Notes under the pieces: generated by a model
Told to the model about the DNA's origin: nothing
The model's database searches: none
The model's input: only the letters and a program-made list of their open reading frames with translations
Made by a program: the position numbers and the translations under genes
Source: Clostridia bacterium
Lineage (GTDB): Bacteria; Bacillota; Clostridia; Christensenellales; Borkfalkiaceae
Assembly: GCA_900768525.1 (NCBI GenBank)
Contig: CAAGDF010000066.1
Location: 1 to 19,742 of the forward strand
Reading direction: 5' to 3'
DNA: 19,742 bases
In this document: positions 1 through 7,501 of the stretch, in pieces
Numbering within the stretch: position 1 is the first letter of the stretch
How the letters are laid out: every line of letters starts with the position of its first letter

Positions 1-1185
1 ATTACCGAAATCGGCGGCACGATCGGCGATATAGAAAGTCAACCGTTTTTAGAGGCGATAAGACAGTTCAGTCGCGACGTCGGTCGCCAAAACTGTTTAT
101 TTATTCACGTTTGCCTTGTGCCGTACATCTCGGGGTCGGACGAATACAAGTCCAAGCCCGCGCAGCACTCGGTCAAAGAATTGCAGGCTATGGGCATTTA
201 CCCCGATATCATCGTTACCCGCTCGGACGGCGATTGCGGCGAGGGTATAAGGAGCAAAATTTCGCTGTTCTGCAACGTTAAACCCGACTGCGTTATATCG
301 AACACCACGGTGGATTGCTTATACAAAGCACCGATGATGCTGCACGAAAACGGGCTTGATACCGTTGCCTGCCGTGAACTCGGCATTACCGAAAAACTCG
401 ATCTCGCCCCGTGGAAGAAGCTCATTAAAGACATAGATTCGCGCAAGGGCAAAGTGGTTATTGCTATGGTAGGCAAGTATGTTTCCCTGCACGATAGTTA
501 CCTCAGCGTGGTCGAAGCTCTCAATCACGCGTCCTATTCCAACCGTGTTTTTGTGGATATCAAGTGGGTTGACAGCGAGGAAATCACGCCCGAAAACGTT
601 GCCGAAAAACTTGGCGATGTCAACGGAATTCTTGTACCCGGGGGCTTCGGCTCGCGCGGAATCGAGGGTATGATTACCGCCTGTCGCTTTGCTCGTGAGA
701 ACGATATACCGTACCTCGGAATTTGCCTTGGTATGCAGATTTCGGTTATTGAGTTTGCAAGAAACGTTGCAGGCATTGCGGGAGCAACAAGCGGCGAGTT
801 CGGCGCGGATAACAAGGTCATCGACCTTATGTCCGACCAGAAAGGCAAGGAGAAAGGCGGCACGATGCGTCTCGGCTCATATCCCTGCAAGGTAGCCGAG
901 GGCACGCTCATGCATCGCATTTACGGTTCTCAGCTTATTCGCGAACGCCACCGTCACCGTTACGAATTCAACAACGATTACCGCGAAAAACTTTCTGCCG
1001 CAGGTCTTACTTTAAGCGGCACTTCGCCCGACGATCGCATCGTCGAAACGGTGGAAGTTTCGGGCAATCGCTTCCATCTCGGCGTTCAGTTCCACCCGGA
1101 ATTTACCTCTCGTCCCAATCGCCCGAATCCTATATTCGATAGGTTTGTAAAAGCCGCAGGGGAATATTGCCCGAAAAAAGGTTGA
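1..1185 (+). CDS. pyrG: CTP synthase, C-terminal part (5' truncated by window edge)
   Basis: CTP synthase makes CTP from UTP, ATP and glutamine in the cytoplasm, the last step of de novo pyrimidine nucleotide synthesis. The frame is open from base 1 (ITEIGGTIGDIESQPF, a conserved amidoligase block), so the gene begins upstream. About 394 codons are present, against a usual 530-550. The rest of the synthetase domain is followed by the class I glutamine amidotransferase domain. This has the oxyanion strand PGGFGSRG, the nucleophile elbow GICLGMQ (Cys codon at 724-726) and the His/Glu pair in HPEF (His codon at 1093-1095). The GTG at 118 lies inside the conserved sequence and is not the start. 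The gene ends at TGA-type stop 1183-1185 and is followed by two hairpin terminators. It looks intact and ordinary. Confidence 0.97.
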   Translation: MTEIGGTIGDIESQPFLEAIRQFSRDVGRQNCLFIHVCLVPYISGSDEYKSKPAQHSVKELQAMGIYPDIIVTRSDGDCGEGIRSKISLFCNVKPDCVISNTTVDCLYKAPMMLHENGLDTVACRELGITEKLDLAPWKKLIKDIDSRKGKVVIAMVGKYVSLHDSYLSVVEALNHASYSNRVFVDIKWVDSEEITPENVAEKLGDVNGILVPGGFGSRGIEGMITACRFARENDIPYLGICLGMQISVIEFARNVAGIAGATSGEFGADNKVIDLMSDQKGKEKGGTMRLGSYPCKVAEGTLMHRIYGSQLIRERHRHRYEFNNDYREKLSAAGLTLSGTSPDDRIVETVEVSGNRFHLGVQFHPEFTSRPNRPNPIFDRFVKAAGEYCPKKG

Positions 1186-1201
1186 TTCGTATATATTCGG
1201 T

Positions 1202-1238
1202 AAAACGCGCGAAAAAAATTCGACGTTTTGCGCGTTTT
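1202..1238 (+). terminator. Hairpin terminator just after pyrG
   Basis: AAAACGCGC (1202-1210) pairs with GCGCGTTTT (1230-1238). The T run forms the end of the 3' arm, as in an intrinsic terminator. It lies 17 bases after the pyrG stop. Confidence 0.6.
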
Positions 1239-1275
1239 CGTTAGTTGCCTCGATTGGCATAACGGTAATAGAACG

Positions 1276-1303
1276 CTTGTATTTTGTGCATACAAAATAC
1301 AAG
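1276..1303. repeat. Perfect 12-bp inverted repeat
   Basis: CTTGTATTTTGT (1276-1287) and ACAAAATACAAG (1292-1303) form a perfect 12-bp stem around a GCAT loop. No T tract follows, so it is not a standard terminator. It could be an operator or a processing hairpin between pyrG and the acyltransferase gene. Its function is unknown. Confidence 0.6.
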
Positions 1304-1323
1304 ATAATATAAGCGATTTTGAA

Positions 1324-1353
1324 CGACTCTACTCACGGTAGAGCCGTTTTTTT
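1324..1353 (+). terminator. Intrinsic terminator
   Basis: CTCTAC (1327-1332) pairs with GTAGAG (1338-1343) around a five-base loop. The stem extends by C1324-G1325 pairing with C1345-G1346. Seven T residues follow (1347-1353). It is a second, stronger stop for transcripts running out of pyrG. Confidence 0.8.
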
Positions 1354-1406
1354 ATACGGTAGAGGGCGAGTCTTGCTGCGGTAGAGCGGTAAATCGTGCG
1401 GTAGAG
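1336..1406. repeat. Four spaced CGGTAGAG repeats
   Basis: The octamer CGGTAGAG occurs at 1336-1343, 1357-1364, 1379-1386 and 1399-1406, a spacing of 20-22 bases. The first copy is the 3' arm of the terminator and the last lies next to another T run (1411-1416). The array may be degenerate copies of the terminator or a protein-binding array just upstream of the promoter at 1433. Confidence 0.65.
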
Positions 1407-1432
1407 CGGCTTTTTTAGGGGTGTAGAATAAT

Positions 1433-1461
1433 TTGTCAAAACGGTAAAGTCGATATATAGT
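1433..1461 (+). promoter_or_regulatory. Sigma-70-type promoter for the acyltransferase/GT8 unit
   Basis: A TTGTCA -35 (1433-1438) is followed by exactly 17 bases and a TATAGT -10 (1456-1461). Transcription would begin near 1468 and leave a leader of about 75 bases before the ATG at 1543. This is a motif match only. Confidence 0.5.
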
Positions 1462-1542
1462 GTTGTATAGCGATTTTGCTTTACATTTTAGTTGATTTTG
1501 CATAATAATTAAATCGAAAACAGTTTGAGGGCAGGTTGCGAA

Positions 1543-2325
1543 ATGAGCAAAAAGCAGCAGATAATATATTACGACGACGAGCAAAACGACGAGTTTTCCA
1601 AAGCGAAAATTAAGGCGAAACGTATCGACGGTAATTATAAATACGTTCGCGACGGCTTTTTTGCGCGAATTTATTCGTTTTTTATGTACCGCATTATCTT
1701 TATGCCGATAAGCTATTTGTATCTTAAAATCAAATACGGGTTTTCGATTAAGAACAAAAAAGTGCTGAAATCGGCAAAAAGCGGCTGTTTTATCTATGCA
1801 AACCACACCGCCGCCGACGCCGATCCATACGTTCCCACAATGGTAGTATTTCCGAAAAACGTATACGTTGTGGTGCATGCCGCAAACGTTTCTATGCCTG
1901 TGCTCGGCAAAATAACGCCGTACATAGGTGCTCTGCCGCTGCCCGACGACGAAAAGGCGACGAGAAATTTTCTTGCTGCAATGGAAAAGCGTTGCAAGCA
2001 AAATGCTGTAATTTGCATTTACCCCGAGGCTCATATCTGGCCTATGTGCACGTTTATAAGAAACTTTAAGGATGCGTCCTTCCGTTATCCGATAAAATAC
2101 GACAAGCCCGTGTTTTGTTTTACCAACGTTTACACCAAACGAAAACACAGAAAAACGCCGAAAATGACCGCTTTTGTGGACGGACCGTTTTATTGCGACC
2201 GCACGCTGCCCGTCGGCGAAGCGCGAAAAAAACTGCGCGACGAGGTGTTTTGCGCTATGGAAAAGCGCGCCGCGCTTTCCGACTACGACGGAATAGTTTA
2301 TAAAAAGAGAGAGGACAACCGATGA
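1543..2325 (+). CDS. PlsC-type 1-acylglycerol-3-phosphate O-acyltransferase-like protein
   Basis: This 260-residue protein belongs to the PlsC/lysophospholipid acyltransferase superfamily, which transfers acyl chains at the inner face of the membrane. A hydrophobic segment (about 48-62, IIFMPISYLYL) precedes the acceptor block YANHTAADADPYVP (Asn87, His88). The block PEAHIWP (Glu162) stands where the family's EGTR motif sits, followed by the usual hydrophobic strand KPVFCFTNVY. The canonical motif is H-x4-D. Here Asp is at +4 and +6 from His88 and +5 is Ala, so the spacing is atypical. I chose ATG 1543, with AGG at 1533-1535, over the TTG at 1525. The stop overlaps the next ATG (ATGA, 2322-2325), so the two genes are probably translationally coupled. 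The exact acyl acceptor is unknown. The GT8 neighbours suggest a glycolipid. Confidence 0.85.
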   Translation: MSKKQQIIYYDDEQNDEFSKAKIKAKRIDGNYKYVRDGFFARIYSFFMYRIIFMPISYLYLKIKYGFSIKNKKVLKSAKSGCFIYANHTAADADPYVPTMVVFPKNVYVVVHAANVSMPVLGKITPYIGALPLPDDEKATRNFLAAMEKRCKQNAVICIYPEAHIWPMCTFIRNFKDASFRYPIKYDKPVFCFTNVYTKRKHRKTPKMTAFVDGPFYCDRTLPVGEARKKLRDEVFCAMEKRAALSDYDGIVYKKREDNR

Positions 2326-3161
2326 ATTTACTGTTTTGCGGCAACTCGAAAGTATTCGACGGCGTGCTGACATGCCTGTTATCCATAGTGAAACGCACAA
2401 CCGAAAACGTGCGGCTTAATGTGTTTTTGTTTACTATGGACGTGTCGCGCATAAAAGCCGACTATGTGCCGATAACCGACGCCGAGGTCGACTTTTTGCA
2501 AAATATTTTAAGAAAATACAATCCGAAAAGCACAGTAAAAAAGGTTGACGTAACGCAGCTTTACGAAGAAAATTTTGCGGGTTCGCCGAATGAAACGGCG
2601 TACTGTTCGCCGTATACGCTCATCAGACTTTTTGCCGATCTTGTTCCCAAAATGCCCGACAAAATTTTGTATCTCGATGCCGACGTAATGTTCAACCGCG
2701 ACGCGCGTTTGCTTTACGATATAGACGTAACCGATTACGAGTACGCCGCGGCGAACGACCATTACGGCAAATATCTGATCAGGCACGATTACATAAATGC
2801 GGGCGTGCTGTTGCTCAATATGAAAAAGATCAGGCAAACGGGGCTGTTTGAAAAGGCGCGCAAACTGATTTGCACCAAAAAACTTGTGTTCGCCGATCAG
2901 AGCGCGATTATACGAAGCACTACGCGCAAAAAACTGCTGCCGCAAAAGTTTAACGATCAGAAGTTTTTGCACAAACACACGGTCGTGCGGCATTTCAGCA
3001 AGCGGCTGTTCTGGCTGCCGTACCCGCACACCGACAATATCAAGCAATGGCAGGTGGATAAAGTGCATAAGGTTTTCCGCTACCATGCTTTCGATGATAT
3101 TTACGAAGAATACTTGCATTATAAGTCTATGCTCGATAAGTCTATGCTCGAAAATAAATAA
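2322..3161 (+). CDS. Family 8 glycosyltransferase (GT8)
   Basis: The 279-residue protein has a GT-A fold glycosyltransferase family 8 pattern, a retaining enzyme using a UDP-sugar and a divalent metal. The N-terminal strand is MNLLFCGNSKVFDGVLTCLLSI. It carries the metal-binding DxD in KILYLDADVMF (Asp119, Asp121), the family block INAGVLLLNM (158-167) and FADQSAI (190-196). It starts within the stop of the upstream acyltransferase (4-base overlap) and is followed after 52 bases by the GT8-PlsC fusion, so the three form one transcription unit. The C-terminus contains a perfect tandem 15-base duplication (3121-3135 and 3136-3150), which gives the repeat KSMLDKSML and is probably recent slippage. 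Sugar donor and acceptor cannot be read from the sequence. GT8 enzymes of Bacillota commonly modify lipoteichoic acid, glycolipids or surface glycans. Confidence 0.9.
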   Translation: MNLLFCGNSKVFDGVLTCLLSIVKRTTENVRLNVFLFTMDVSRIKADYVPITDAEVDFLQNILRKYNPKSTVKKVDVTQLYEENFAGSPNETAYCSPYTLIRLFADLVPKMPDKILYLDADVMFNRDARLLYDIDVTDYEYAAANDHYGKYLIRHDYINAGVLLLNMKKIRQTGLFEKARKLICTKKLVFADQSAIIRSTTRKKLLPQKFNDQKFLHKHTVVRHFSKRLFWLPYPHTDNIKQWQVDKVHKVFRYHAFDDIYEEYLHYKSMLDKSMLENK

Positions 3162-3200
3162 ACGCACGCCCGAAAATAAGAGGACGAGAAAGATCAAACA

Positions 3201-3206
3201 AGGAGG
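3201..3206 (+). promoter_or_regulatory. Ribosome binding site deciding the start of the GT8-PlsC gene
   Basis: A perfect AGGAGG lies 7 bases before ATG 3214. The open frame continues upstream to 2884, but that part lies inside the preceding GT8 gene in another frame. The site therefore fixes the start at 3214. Confidence 0.85.
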
Positions 3207-3213
3207 CTTTTTC

Positions 3214-5001
3214 ATGAAAAACAAAACAATTCCGATTTTTTATGCTTGCGACGAGCCGTTCATAAAGTATGCGGCGGTATCGCTTAAATCACTGCTTGCA
3301 AATGCGGATAAAACCCGCTTTTATAAAATACACGTTTTAATCACCGATGTGAGCGATAACACAAAAGAAAAATTTTTTGCGCTCAGAACGCCCAACGCCG
3401 AGATTTCGTTCGACGACGTAAGCGGGTACCTCGGTCGGCTTTCGGCTCGGCTGCCGCTGCGCGATTACTATTCTAAAACCACATATTTCCGTTTGTTCAT
3501 CGCCGATATGTTCCCGCATTACGACAAAGCGATCTATATCGATGCCGATACCGTGGTAACGGGCGATATATCCAAGTTTTACGATACAGACCTTAAAGAT
3601 AATCTCGTCGGGGCGGTCAGCGAGCGCGTTATGGCGGAAGAAAAAGTTTTCGGCGATTATGTGGAAAGGGTTGTCGGAATCGACCGCTATGCGTATTTCA
3701 ATGCGGGCGTGCTGCTGATAAATTGCAAGGCTTTTCGGCAAAAAAACATTCTCGGCGGGTTCTCGTCGCTGTTAAATTTTTACAATTTTGCCGTCACGCA
3801 GGACGAGGACTATCTTAACGTACTCTGCAAGGACAAGGTAAAACTGCTAGATCCCAAGTGGAATGCCGAGATTTTTAACGGAATACCCGTTGCCGAAAGC
3901 GAAGTCGCGATTTTCCATTATATTATGACGAGCAAGCCATGGCATTACCCCGATTGTCCGTTCGGCGGGTATTTCTTCAAGTATGCCGAACTCACTGAAT
4001 TTTACGGCGAGATTAAAGCGGTTGCGGACGGGTATACCGACGAGCAAAGAATAAACGACGAGCAGTGCGGAATAAATCTTAAAAAACTTGCCGAAAGCGA
4101 GATCTCACGCGGCGACGGATATTTGAAAAAATTAAGAAAACATCAGGACGAAGGGCGGGTAAAAGTGCTTGAAAAGATCGACGCGCTCGAAGCCGACGGC
4201 GTTTTCGACGTGGACGTCGAAGACGATCCGCCCACAAAACCGCTGCCCGACGGTGTGGATTTCGCTTATGAAAAACTGTCGAGCAAAATCAAGTCCAAAA
4301 CGGCGTTCGCCGTGGCGAGGTGGTATCTTAACTCCATTCTCCGCTCAAAAAAACTTATCGTGCGCGATATTGTCGGGGTGGAAAATCTCCGCTCGGTAAA
4401 CGGCGGCGCGATTATCACCTGCAATCATTTTAACGCGTTCGACAGTTTTATCATGCAAATGGTTTACGAAAAATGCGACGTGAAAAGGCATAAGTTTTAT
4501 CGCATAATACGCGAGGGCAACTATACTTCGTTCGGGGGATTTTACGGGTTTTTAATGCGCAACTGCAACACGTTGCCGCTGTCTTCCGATTATAAAAATA
4601 TGCGCAAAATGACCGAAGCGGTCGGTAAAATTCTTGATGATAAAGGGTTCATTCTCGTCTATGCCGAGCAAAGCATGTGGTGGAATTATCGCAAACCGAA
4701 GCCACTCAAAAAGGGTGCGTTTTCGTTTGCGGCGGCAAACAACGTGCCGGTAATTCCTTGCTTTATAACCATGCGCGACGGAGACGTCATCGGCGCGGAC
4801 GGTTTCCCCGTGCAGGAGTATACCGTGCATATTTGCAAGCCGATTTATCCCGATCCGTCGCTCACCCGCGGCGAAAATGCCGCCCGTATGAAAGATTTAA
4901 ACGAACTCTATTGGAAAGATTGCTATCAATCTGCTTACGGTATTCCGCTCAGATTTAACTGCGAAGATAAAAACGGCGAACTCGTCATAGTCGGCGGGTA
5001 A
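3214..5001 (+). CDS. Bifunctional fusion: GT8 glycosyltransferase plus PlsC-type acyltransferase
   Basis: This single 595-residue chain has two catalytic domains. Residues 1 to about 275 are a GT8 glycosyltransferase: start IPIFYACDEPF, metal site AIYIDADTVV (Asp110, Asp112), FNAGVLLIN (162-170), DEDYLN, and the closing HYIMTSKPWH (235-244), equivalent to the family's HxxGxxKPW. A charged linker (about 285-345, Glu/Asp/Lys rich) leads into a PlsC-like acyltransferase (about 365-580). This part has the canonical H-x4-D motif in CNHFNAFDSF (His405, Asp410), YAEQSMWW (Glu485) and KKGAFSFAAANNVPVIPCF. There is no obvious multi-pass membrane region. The fusion suggests that sugar transfer and acylation act on the same lipid or glycan. 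The upstream genes encode the same two activities separately, so this may be a duplicated and fused pair. A strong terminator follows 21 bases after the stop. Confidence 0.9.
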   Translation: MKNKTIPIFYACDEPFIKYAAVSLKSLLANADKTRFYKIHVLITDVSDNTKEKFFALRTPNAEISFDDVSGYLGRLSARLPLRDYYSKTTYFRLFIADMFPHYDKAIYIDADTVVTGDISKFYDTDLKDNLVGAVSERVMAEEKVFGDYVERVVGIDRYAYFNAGVLLINCKAFRQKNILGGFSSLLNFYNFAVTQDEDYLNVLCKDKVKLLDPKWNAEIFNGIPVAESEVAIFHYIMTSKPWHYPDCPFGGYFFKYAELTEFYGEIKAVADGYTDEQRINDEQCGINLKKLAESEISRGDGYLKKLRKHQDEGRVKVLEKIDALEADGVFDVDVEDDPPTKPLPDGVDFAYEKLSSKIKSKTAFAVARWYLNSILRSKKLIVRDIVGVENLRSVNGGAIITCNHFNAFDSFIMQMVYEKCDVKRHKFYRIIREGNYTSFGGFYGFLMRNCNTLPLSSDYKNMRKMTEAVGKILDDKGFILVYAEQSMWWNYRKPKPLKKGAFSFAAANNVPVIPCFITMRDGDVIGADGFPVQEYTVHICKPIYPDPSLTRGENAARMKDLNELYWKDCYQSAYGIPLRFNCEDKNGELVIVGG

Positions 5002-5022
5002 GCAGCAATGTTATAAGTAAAT

Positions 5023-5067
5023 AAAACCCCGCTAAAGTATCGATAACCGACCTATAGCGGGGTTTTT
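5023..5067 (+). terminator. Strong intrinsic terminator after the GT8-PlsC gene
   Basis: AAAACCCCGCTA (5023-5034) pairs perfectly with TAGCGGGGTTTT (5055-5066), a 12-bp stem that runs into T residues. The loop and 3' arm contain ATAACCGACCTATAG, a variant of the motif that ends the composite repeats further downstream. The A-rich 5' side could make it work in both directions. Confidence 0.9.
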
Positions 5068-5271
5068 GTGTTTTTTAGTGCGGTGCGGCGCGTATGCGCC
5101 TGGATGTTTCGGCTACACTGCGTTCCGCTCAACATGACGGTAAAAAACTATCATGTCATCCTGAAATGGGCTTACTTGTTCGGCTTACGAAGGATCTAGC
5201 CGTAAGGCGTTCCGAACGCAAGCAAATAATAAGCCGTCTCCGAACGGAAAAGGGGGACCGCTTGCGGTGGA

Positions 5272-5344
5272 AGAGGACAATTTTAATAATTCGCGTATCA
5301 TTGTTAAAAAAGTCGCGTGTTTAATATTGGCTTTTTTGTCCTCT
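5272..5344. repeat. 73-bp inverted-end element, copy A
   Basis: It begins AGAGGACAA (5272-5280) and ends with the exact reverse complement TTGTCCTCT (5336-5344). The interior shares the blocks AATAATTCGCGTAT and AAAAGTCGCGTGTTTAATAT with copies B and C. Its size and inverted ends resemble a tiny non-autonomous mobile or folded RNA element. Confidence 0.75.
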
Positions 5345-5485
5345 ATCGGCGCATACGCGCCACTTTCCCCGCTCGGGGAAAGCACTGTTTAACTGTCAAT
5401 AATCAACCTATAGCCGCACTTTTGTTTGTAAAAGGCTTCCCCTGTCGGGGAAGCTGTCAGCAGGAGCAAAGCGACTGATGACTGA

Positions 5486-5557
5486 AGAGGATCGTTTCAA
5501 TAATGCGTATACCCTTGTCAAAAAGTCGTGTGTTTAATATCGGCTTTTTTGTCCTCT
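5486..5557. repeat. 73-bp inverted-end element, copy B
   Basis: This copy has AGAGGA at 5486-5491 and TCCTCT at 5552-5557, with the same interior blocks as copy A (AATAAT-GCGTAT, AAAAAGTCGTGTGTTTAATAT, GGCTTTTTT). It is 72 bp long. The inner bases of the left end have drifted, so only the outer six pairs remain. Confidence 0.7.
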
Positions 5558-5734
5558 ATCGGCTTTTACTCGTTTCACTCGTAAAATCCACTTCGCCTAT
5601 GCGGCGGACGCATCCTCTCCGTCAGCCTTTGGCTGCCACCTATCCCAATTCAATGGGAGAGGTTGCCCCGAAGGGGAAAGCTCTATTAACGTGATAATCG
5701 ACCTATAGGGCGACTTTGCGGGGAACATGGCGGG

Positions 5735-6430
5735 CTATTTTACGAATATGTTGTCAAAAAAGGTAGTGCCGTCCTCGTACATTGAAATATACTCTATAAG
5801 GTACTGCATGTTTTTATAAACGGTATATGCATAAAAGTTGTAAGTGGTAGTACCGTCATCTACTTGAGAGGAAACTTTATATTCAACTTTTGTTCCGTTT
5901 GCGTAGTGTATTTCGGGTAGATTGGAATATTTTGTTCCTCTTGCGTCTATTACGTCTGTATCGTATGTGGAGATAATGAACATACATTCGAGATCGTCGG
6001 CGTCGGGATTTTCCTTATCTTGTCCGCCGATATATGTTCCTTTGACGATACAATCGTCTTTTGTCACAATGAGGTTGAATGCGTTTAAGTAATAATCTGA
6101 AAAATCGGCATACTGTTTGCCTTCTTTATTTAAATTAGAATAAAATATTTCCTCGTTTTTTTGGCTTAAGAGAACAAGATCGGTTGTGTAAAAATATCGT
6201 GAGGTTTCTTTTTTCGGTAATAAAAGAGAAAGTGCGATAACAATACATAAAACAGCCGCAATGCCGGACGGGATTGTAATTTTAAGTAGCCGTTCGCGTT
6301 TTTTGCGCTCTGATTTGGCTTGAGTTACTTGCTCGAATAATTGATTTTCGTCGGGCAAGGGGAGTTCGTTTGCCGCCTGTTCTATTTTATTTTCAATCTC
6401 ATTATAGTCTTTTTCGTTATATTCATCCAT
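5735..6430 (-). CDS. Putative membrane-anchored anti-sigma factor
   Basis: The 231-residue protein has an acidic and charged cytoplasmic N-terminus (1-48, rich in Glu, Gln and Lys), one membrane segment (about 49-72, ITIPSGIAAVLCIVIALSLLL) and an extracytoplasmic domain of about 160 residues. This is the layout of anti-sigma factors that hold an ECF sigma factor at the membrane. It is the last gene of a - strand unit headed by the ECF sigma factor at 7763-8299 and starts 10 bases after the stop of the secreted cysteine-peptidase-like protein. I see no zinc-binding HxxxCxxC motif of the ZAS class in the N-terminal region, so the call rests on topology and context. The outer domain (FSDYYLNAFNLIV...YEDGTTFFDNIFV) is not one I recognise. 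Its stop lies close to the end of an upstream repeat block. Confidence 0.55.
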   Translation of the reverse strand: MDEYNEKDYNEIENKIEQAANELPLPDENQLFEQVTQAKSERKKRERLLKITIPSGIAAVLCIVIALSLLLPKKETSRYFYTTDLVLLSQKNEEIFYSNLNKEGKQYADFSDYYLNAFNLIVTKDDCIVKGTYIGGQDKENPDADDLECMFIISTYDTDVIDARGTKYSNLPEIHYANGTKVEYKVSSQVDDGTTTYNFYAYTVYKNMQYLIEYISMYEDGTTFFDNIFVK

Positions 6431-6440
6431 ATTTTATCTC

Positions 6441-7271
6441 TTAACAAATATAAGTTGAAATCGCTTCTTCTATATTACTATTGCTCACGTTCAAATAATT
6501 ATATTCCGCGGTTTCTATAAAGCCTGATTTAATTTTTAATAATTTTGCCGTATAAACAAGTTGATTATTGTTGTAATACTTAATTTCCGTATAGCCGTAA
6601 CAAGCTGTTACGTGTGTATAATTGCCATATGCATTTTCTATGCTAAGTGCAGAACTTGTTTCTTCCGTTTGTGCTAATGTAAAGTTTTTTAAGAATAAAA
6701 GGACGGGCTTAGTTTCAGTAATCGCTGTTTTAACTTTTGCCATATTAAGCGAACTACCGTTCATAACGTTTTGTTGTGTATAGGTGTAACCTGCTTGGCT
6801 TGCATAAGTCGTCATTCCGTTTGTGAATTCCGCAAACGTTGCGCCCTCTAAATTGCCTTGCATAAGATTTTTTAGTTGATTTACTAAAGAGGTAATTGTG
6901 TCGTTTTGGGCTTTATATGTAATTCGTGAACCGAATTTAGTATATGTTTTATAGTCGGGGATAAGGTTTTCGTTAAACCTATCGTAATATCCTATTGCAA
7001 TTGCGCCCGCGGTGTTGGCACAAACCGTTGTGCCGTATTCGGCGTAATAAGTCGGTAAACCGTATTTTATTTCGTAATCTTCGGTAACGACTTTTTCGTC
7101 AAAAGTGAAATTTTGCGTGGTAACTGTTAACCCGGTAGCGCCGCCGTATCTTATTTCGTCAATATTTTCCTGTTCCTGCGCGTTTGCTTTAACGAACGCT
7201 TTCGGCAGGGCAGTCAAAGTTACGGCGGTTAACATAATCGCCGCTAATACAATTTTTGTTTGTTTTTTCAT
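6441..7271 (-). CDS. Secreted C39-like (papain-fold) cysteine peptidase-type protein
   Basis: The 276-residue protein has a clear signal peptide (MKKQTKIVLAAIMLTAVTLT, predicted cut after ANA at about 31). The mature part carries TTVCANTAGAIAIGYYDR (Cys84), which resembles the catalytic block CxPTAGANIxGYYDR of C39-like peptidases. The later strand NYTHVTACYGY (His220) fits the catalytic HxVxxxGY motif. The protein ends in Cys276. The substrate is unknown. It could degrade peptides outside the cell or, if inactive, bind them. It lies between an ECF sigma factor gene and a putative anti-sigma gene, so it may be a target of the regulon or part of signal perception. A GGAAA ribosome site (AAAGGAAAAAAAC) precedes ATG 7271. 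Upstream is a 491-bp repeat-filled gap to the sigma gene. Confidence 0.65.
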   Translation of the reverse strand: MKKQTKIVLAAIMLTAVTLTALPKAFVKANAQEQENIDEIRYGGATGLTVTTQNFTFDEKVVTEDYEIKYGLPTYYAEYGTTVCANTAGAIAIGYYDRFNENLIPDYKTYTKFGSRITYKAQNDTITSLVNQLKNLMQGNLEGATFAEFTNGMTTYASQAGYTYTQQNVMNGSSLNMAKVKTAITETKPVLLFLKNFTLAQTEETSSALSIENAYGNYTHVTACYGYTEIKYYNNNQLVYTAKLLKIKSGFIETAEYNYLNVSNSNIEEAISTYIC

Positions 7272-7476
7272 GTTTTTTTCCTTTTTTTAATATTTATTGT
7301 AAAGGGTTTTTAGGGGTCGTTGTTAAAATTGTCGTGTGTCTAATATTGGCTTTTTTATCCTCTCTCGACAGCTGCGCTGCCACTCTCCCCGAAGGGGAAA
7401 GCGCTGTTCAATATGCTGATAATCGGCCTATAGCGCGGTTTTTGTGGAAAAACGAGGCTTCCCTTTCGGGGAAGCT

Positions 7477-7498
7477 GTCAACGGCGAAAGCCGTTGAC
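7477..7498. repeat. 9-bp hairpin with GAAA tetraloop
   Basis: GTCAACGGC (7477-7485) pairs perfectly with GCCGTTGAC (7490-7498) around GAAA, a stable GNRA-type loop if transcribed on the + strand. It belongs to the CTGTCA...TGACTGAAGAGG repeat unit also present near 5455-5490. Confidence 0.8.
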
Positions 7499-7501
7499 TG
7501 A

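Larger units (their letters stand above)
5068..5734. repeat. Non-coding array of composite palindromic repeats
   Basis: I see no convincing gene in this stretch. It holds, in order: an inverted GGCGC/GCGCC motif (5087-5100); a 'CGTTCCGCTCAACATGACGG ... TGTCATCCTGA ... CGAAGGATCT' element (about 5118-5200), a dispersed type known from many clostridial genomes; a 73-bp element with inverted ends (5272-5344); a CCCC/GGGG hairpin and GGGGAAAGC block ending in CCTATAG (to 5413); a hairpin with GGCTTCCCC/GGGGAAGC and CTGTCA...TGACTGAAGAGG (about 5436-5490); a second 72-bp element (5486-5557); and a CATCCTCTCC...GGAGAGG palindrome with a second GGGGAAAGC block ending in CCTATAG (5608-5708). Short open frames here fall inside the repeats. 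Confidence 0.75.

Noticed and set aside
1333..2400. 355-codon open frame on the - strand
   Set aside because: It is antisense to the acyltransferase and runs through the terminator and promoter region. No ribosome site or family resemblance is seen.
2884..3213. Upstream extension of the GT8-PlsC frame
   Set aside because: It overlaps the preceding GT8 gene in another frame. A perfect AGGAGG fixes the start at 3214.
5094..5694. Several short open frames on both strands
   Set aside because: They lie wholly within palindromic repeat units and terminators, and their translations show no protein-like pattern.
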